DNA from: Larix sibirica
Taxonomy: Eukaryota; Streptophyta; Pinopsida; Pinales; Pinaceae
Length of the DNA: 20,444 nt
NCBI GenBank assembly: GCA_004151065.3
Contig: NWUY0300054332.1
Location: forward strand, 11,315-31,758
Direction of reading: 5' to 3'
Shown here one piece after another: positions 19,841-20,444 of the stretch; positions within the stretch are counted from its first letter, which is position 1; the number at the start of each line of letters is the position of its first letter. The notes under the pieces were generated by a model. The model was not told where the DNA came from. It saw only the letters and a list, made by a program, of their open reading frames with translations, and did no database searches. Position numbers and translations under genes: made by a program.

Positions 19841-20366
19841 AAGGATACGGTCTTGGTTGGTGTTCTGAAATATTGGGTGGAGCATCATCATTGGATCTCG
19901 TGGGTGGATTGAAGGGCTACAATAGCTCGACAATCCTTGTGTTTATAAATCCTTTTTAGGATTGGGGGTTTATCTTATCCAAGAACTCATATGGATAATT
20001 ATTAATGTGAATGCTTCTATTCCATTTGTAATATCATTGTGATTTAATTCTCATGGTTATGCTTTATACATCTTTGGAATACTGAATTGAAGAGTCTCTT
20101 GTACCTAAATAATTTTCCCTAATTAGATTCTCTTCCATAAAAAATAGAGTTGGGATGGTGTTTGGGGTTAGCTAGGTCTTATTAGTTATCCTTTGAAAAA
20201 TCTTGGTTTGGGTCTCTCCCTTGGTTAGTCTAGGTTCATTTACTGTTGGACCTAGAATACCTAAAAGAGGAACTCCTTCCGGTAGTGACACATTGGGAAG
20301 GAGGTCCATTGTTGTGCCAAATTAGCGGTCGATTCCTTGCTTATCCATCGACTACTAGGTAGTGCA

Positions 20367-20444
20367 TAAATTGTTGATGTTTCTCCATGGATTGCAACAT
20401 CAGGAAACATTCTAAAAACATTCTCCCAGAGGCTATGTGAGGTG
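20367..20444. other. Flank beyond the 3' LTR
   Basis: The similarity to the 5' LTR copy ends at about 20366-20380. The remaining bases show no feature. A target-site duplication cannot be tested, because the left end of the 5' LTR is missing. Confidence 0.4.

Larger units (their letters stand above)
11378..20366 (+). mobile_element. Non-autonomous Ty3/gypsy-type element with gag only
   Basis: The order is a truncated 5' LTR (11378-11966), tRNA-Asp PBS (11977-11994), leader with a duplicated motif, gag remnant (12154-12736), further degenerate coding sequence to 13564, about 1.3 kb of noncoding DNA, polypurine tract (14895-14908) and a long 3' LTR (14911-20366). No protease, RT, RNase H or integrase sequence is present in the roughly 2.9 kb internal region. 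That fits a gag-bearing non-autonomous (LARD-like) retrotransposon mobilised by a partner. The alternative is an autonomous element that lost pol by deletion. The unusually long 3' LTR could also hide a nested insertion, so its limits are less certain than the PBS and gag. Confidence 0.65.
14911..20366 (+). repeat. Presumed 3' LTR of the plus-strand element (family B), very long
   Basis: The start TGATTGTTGATGG is set by the preceding polypurine tract. The end TGCA at 20366 is set by loss of similarity to the truncated 5' LTR (11378-11966), which matches only its last ~570 bp. If it is one LTR its length is about 5.5 kb, large but within the range known for Ogre/Tat-type plant elements. Inside are U3 tandem repeats (15453-15860), a TATA-like box (16599-16605), an acceptor-like site (17208), repeats at 18126-18307 and a GC-richer block (about 19470-19920). 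A nested insertion within it cannot be excluded, since the missing part of the 5' LTR leaves most of this stretch without a partner for comparison. Confidence 0.55.

Noticed and set aside
19471-19912. Three overlapping frames of 61-67 codons in the GC-richer block
   Set aside because: Higher GC lowers stop frequency and yields chance frames. No motif is recognisable, and the repeated copy near 11400 carries an indel of about 10 bases that breaks the plus-strand frame.

Overview
The window reads as a gene-free stretch of a large, repeat-filled plant nuclear genome. It is AT-rich, no long open reading frame survives, and the recognisable sequence is decayed LTR retrotransposon of the plant Ty3/gypsy (Metaviridae) group. 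The family signs are a primer-binding site matching tRNA-Asp, a retropepsin joined directly to an extra 'archaeal-type' RNase H of the Tat lineage, and very long LTRs. A gymnosperm (conifer-like) genome is my best guess from the age and texture of these elements, but that is inference. No host gene, rRNA, tRNA or CRISPR was found.

Layout. 1-3215: AT-rich DNA with short repeats and no supportable gene. 3560-7401 (minus strand): a degraded element read right to left as LTR (5902-7401), PBS (5880-5897), leader, gag tail (about 5060-5460), pre-protease linker, protease (4379-4822) and RNase H (about 3690-4407). Gag capsid, reverse transcriptase and integrase are absent. 7402-8327 (minus): a fragment resembling the start of the LTR that begins at 14911, preceded on the minus strand by a polypurine run. 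8348-9467: unassigned. 9468-11377 (plus): an LTR of the same family as 5902-7401 in opposite orientation, so the two form a diverged inverted pair with TATA boxes pointing away from each other. 11378-20366 (plus): a second element with a truncated 5' LTR (11378-11966), a tRNA-Asp PBS (11977-11994), a gag-only internal region (12154 to about 13564), a polypurine tract (14895-14908) and a very long presumed 3' LTR (14911-20366).

How the parts relate. The plus element has the signals for reverse transcription (PBS, PPT, LTR ends) and a gag remnant but no pol, which fits a non-autonomous element that relied on an autonomous relative. The minus element keeps the protease/RNase H block that the plus one lacks. 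Both share the PBS type, a duplicated leader motif and a conserved block near the LTR 3' end, so they belong to one superfamily. Many lesions (PBS changes, a CAA-to-TAA-like stop, a catalytic Glu-to-Lys change in RNase H) are of C-to-T/G-to-A type, as expected of long-methylated DNA. Nothing here looks functional today.
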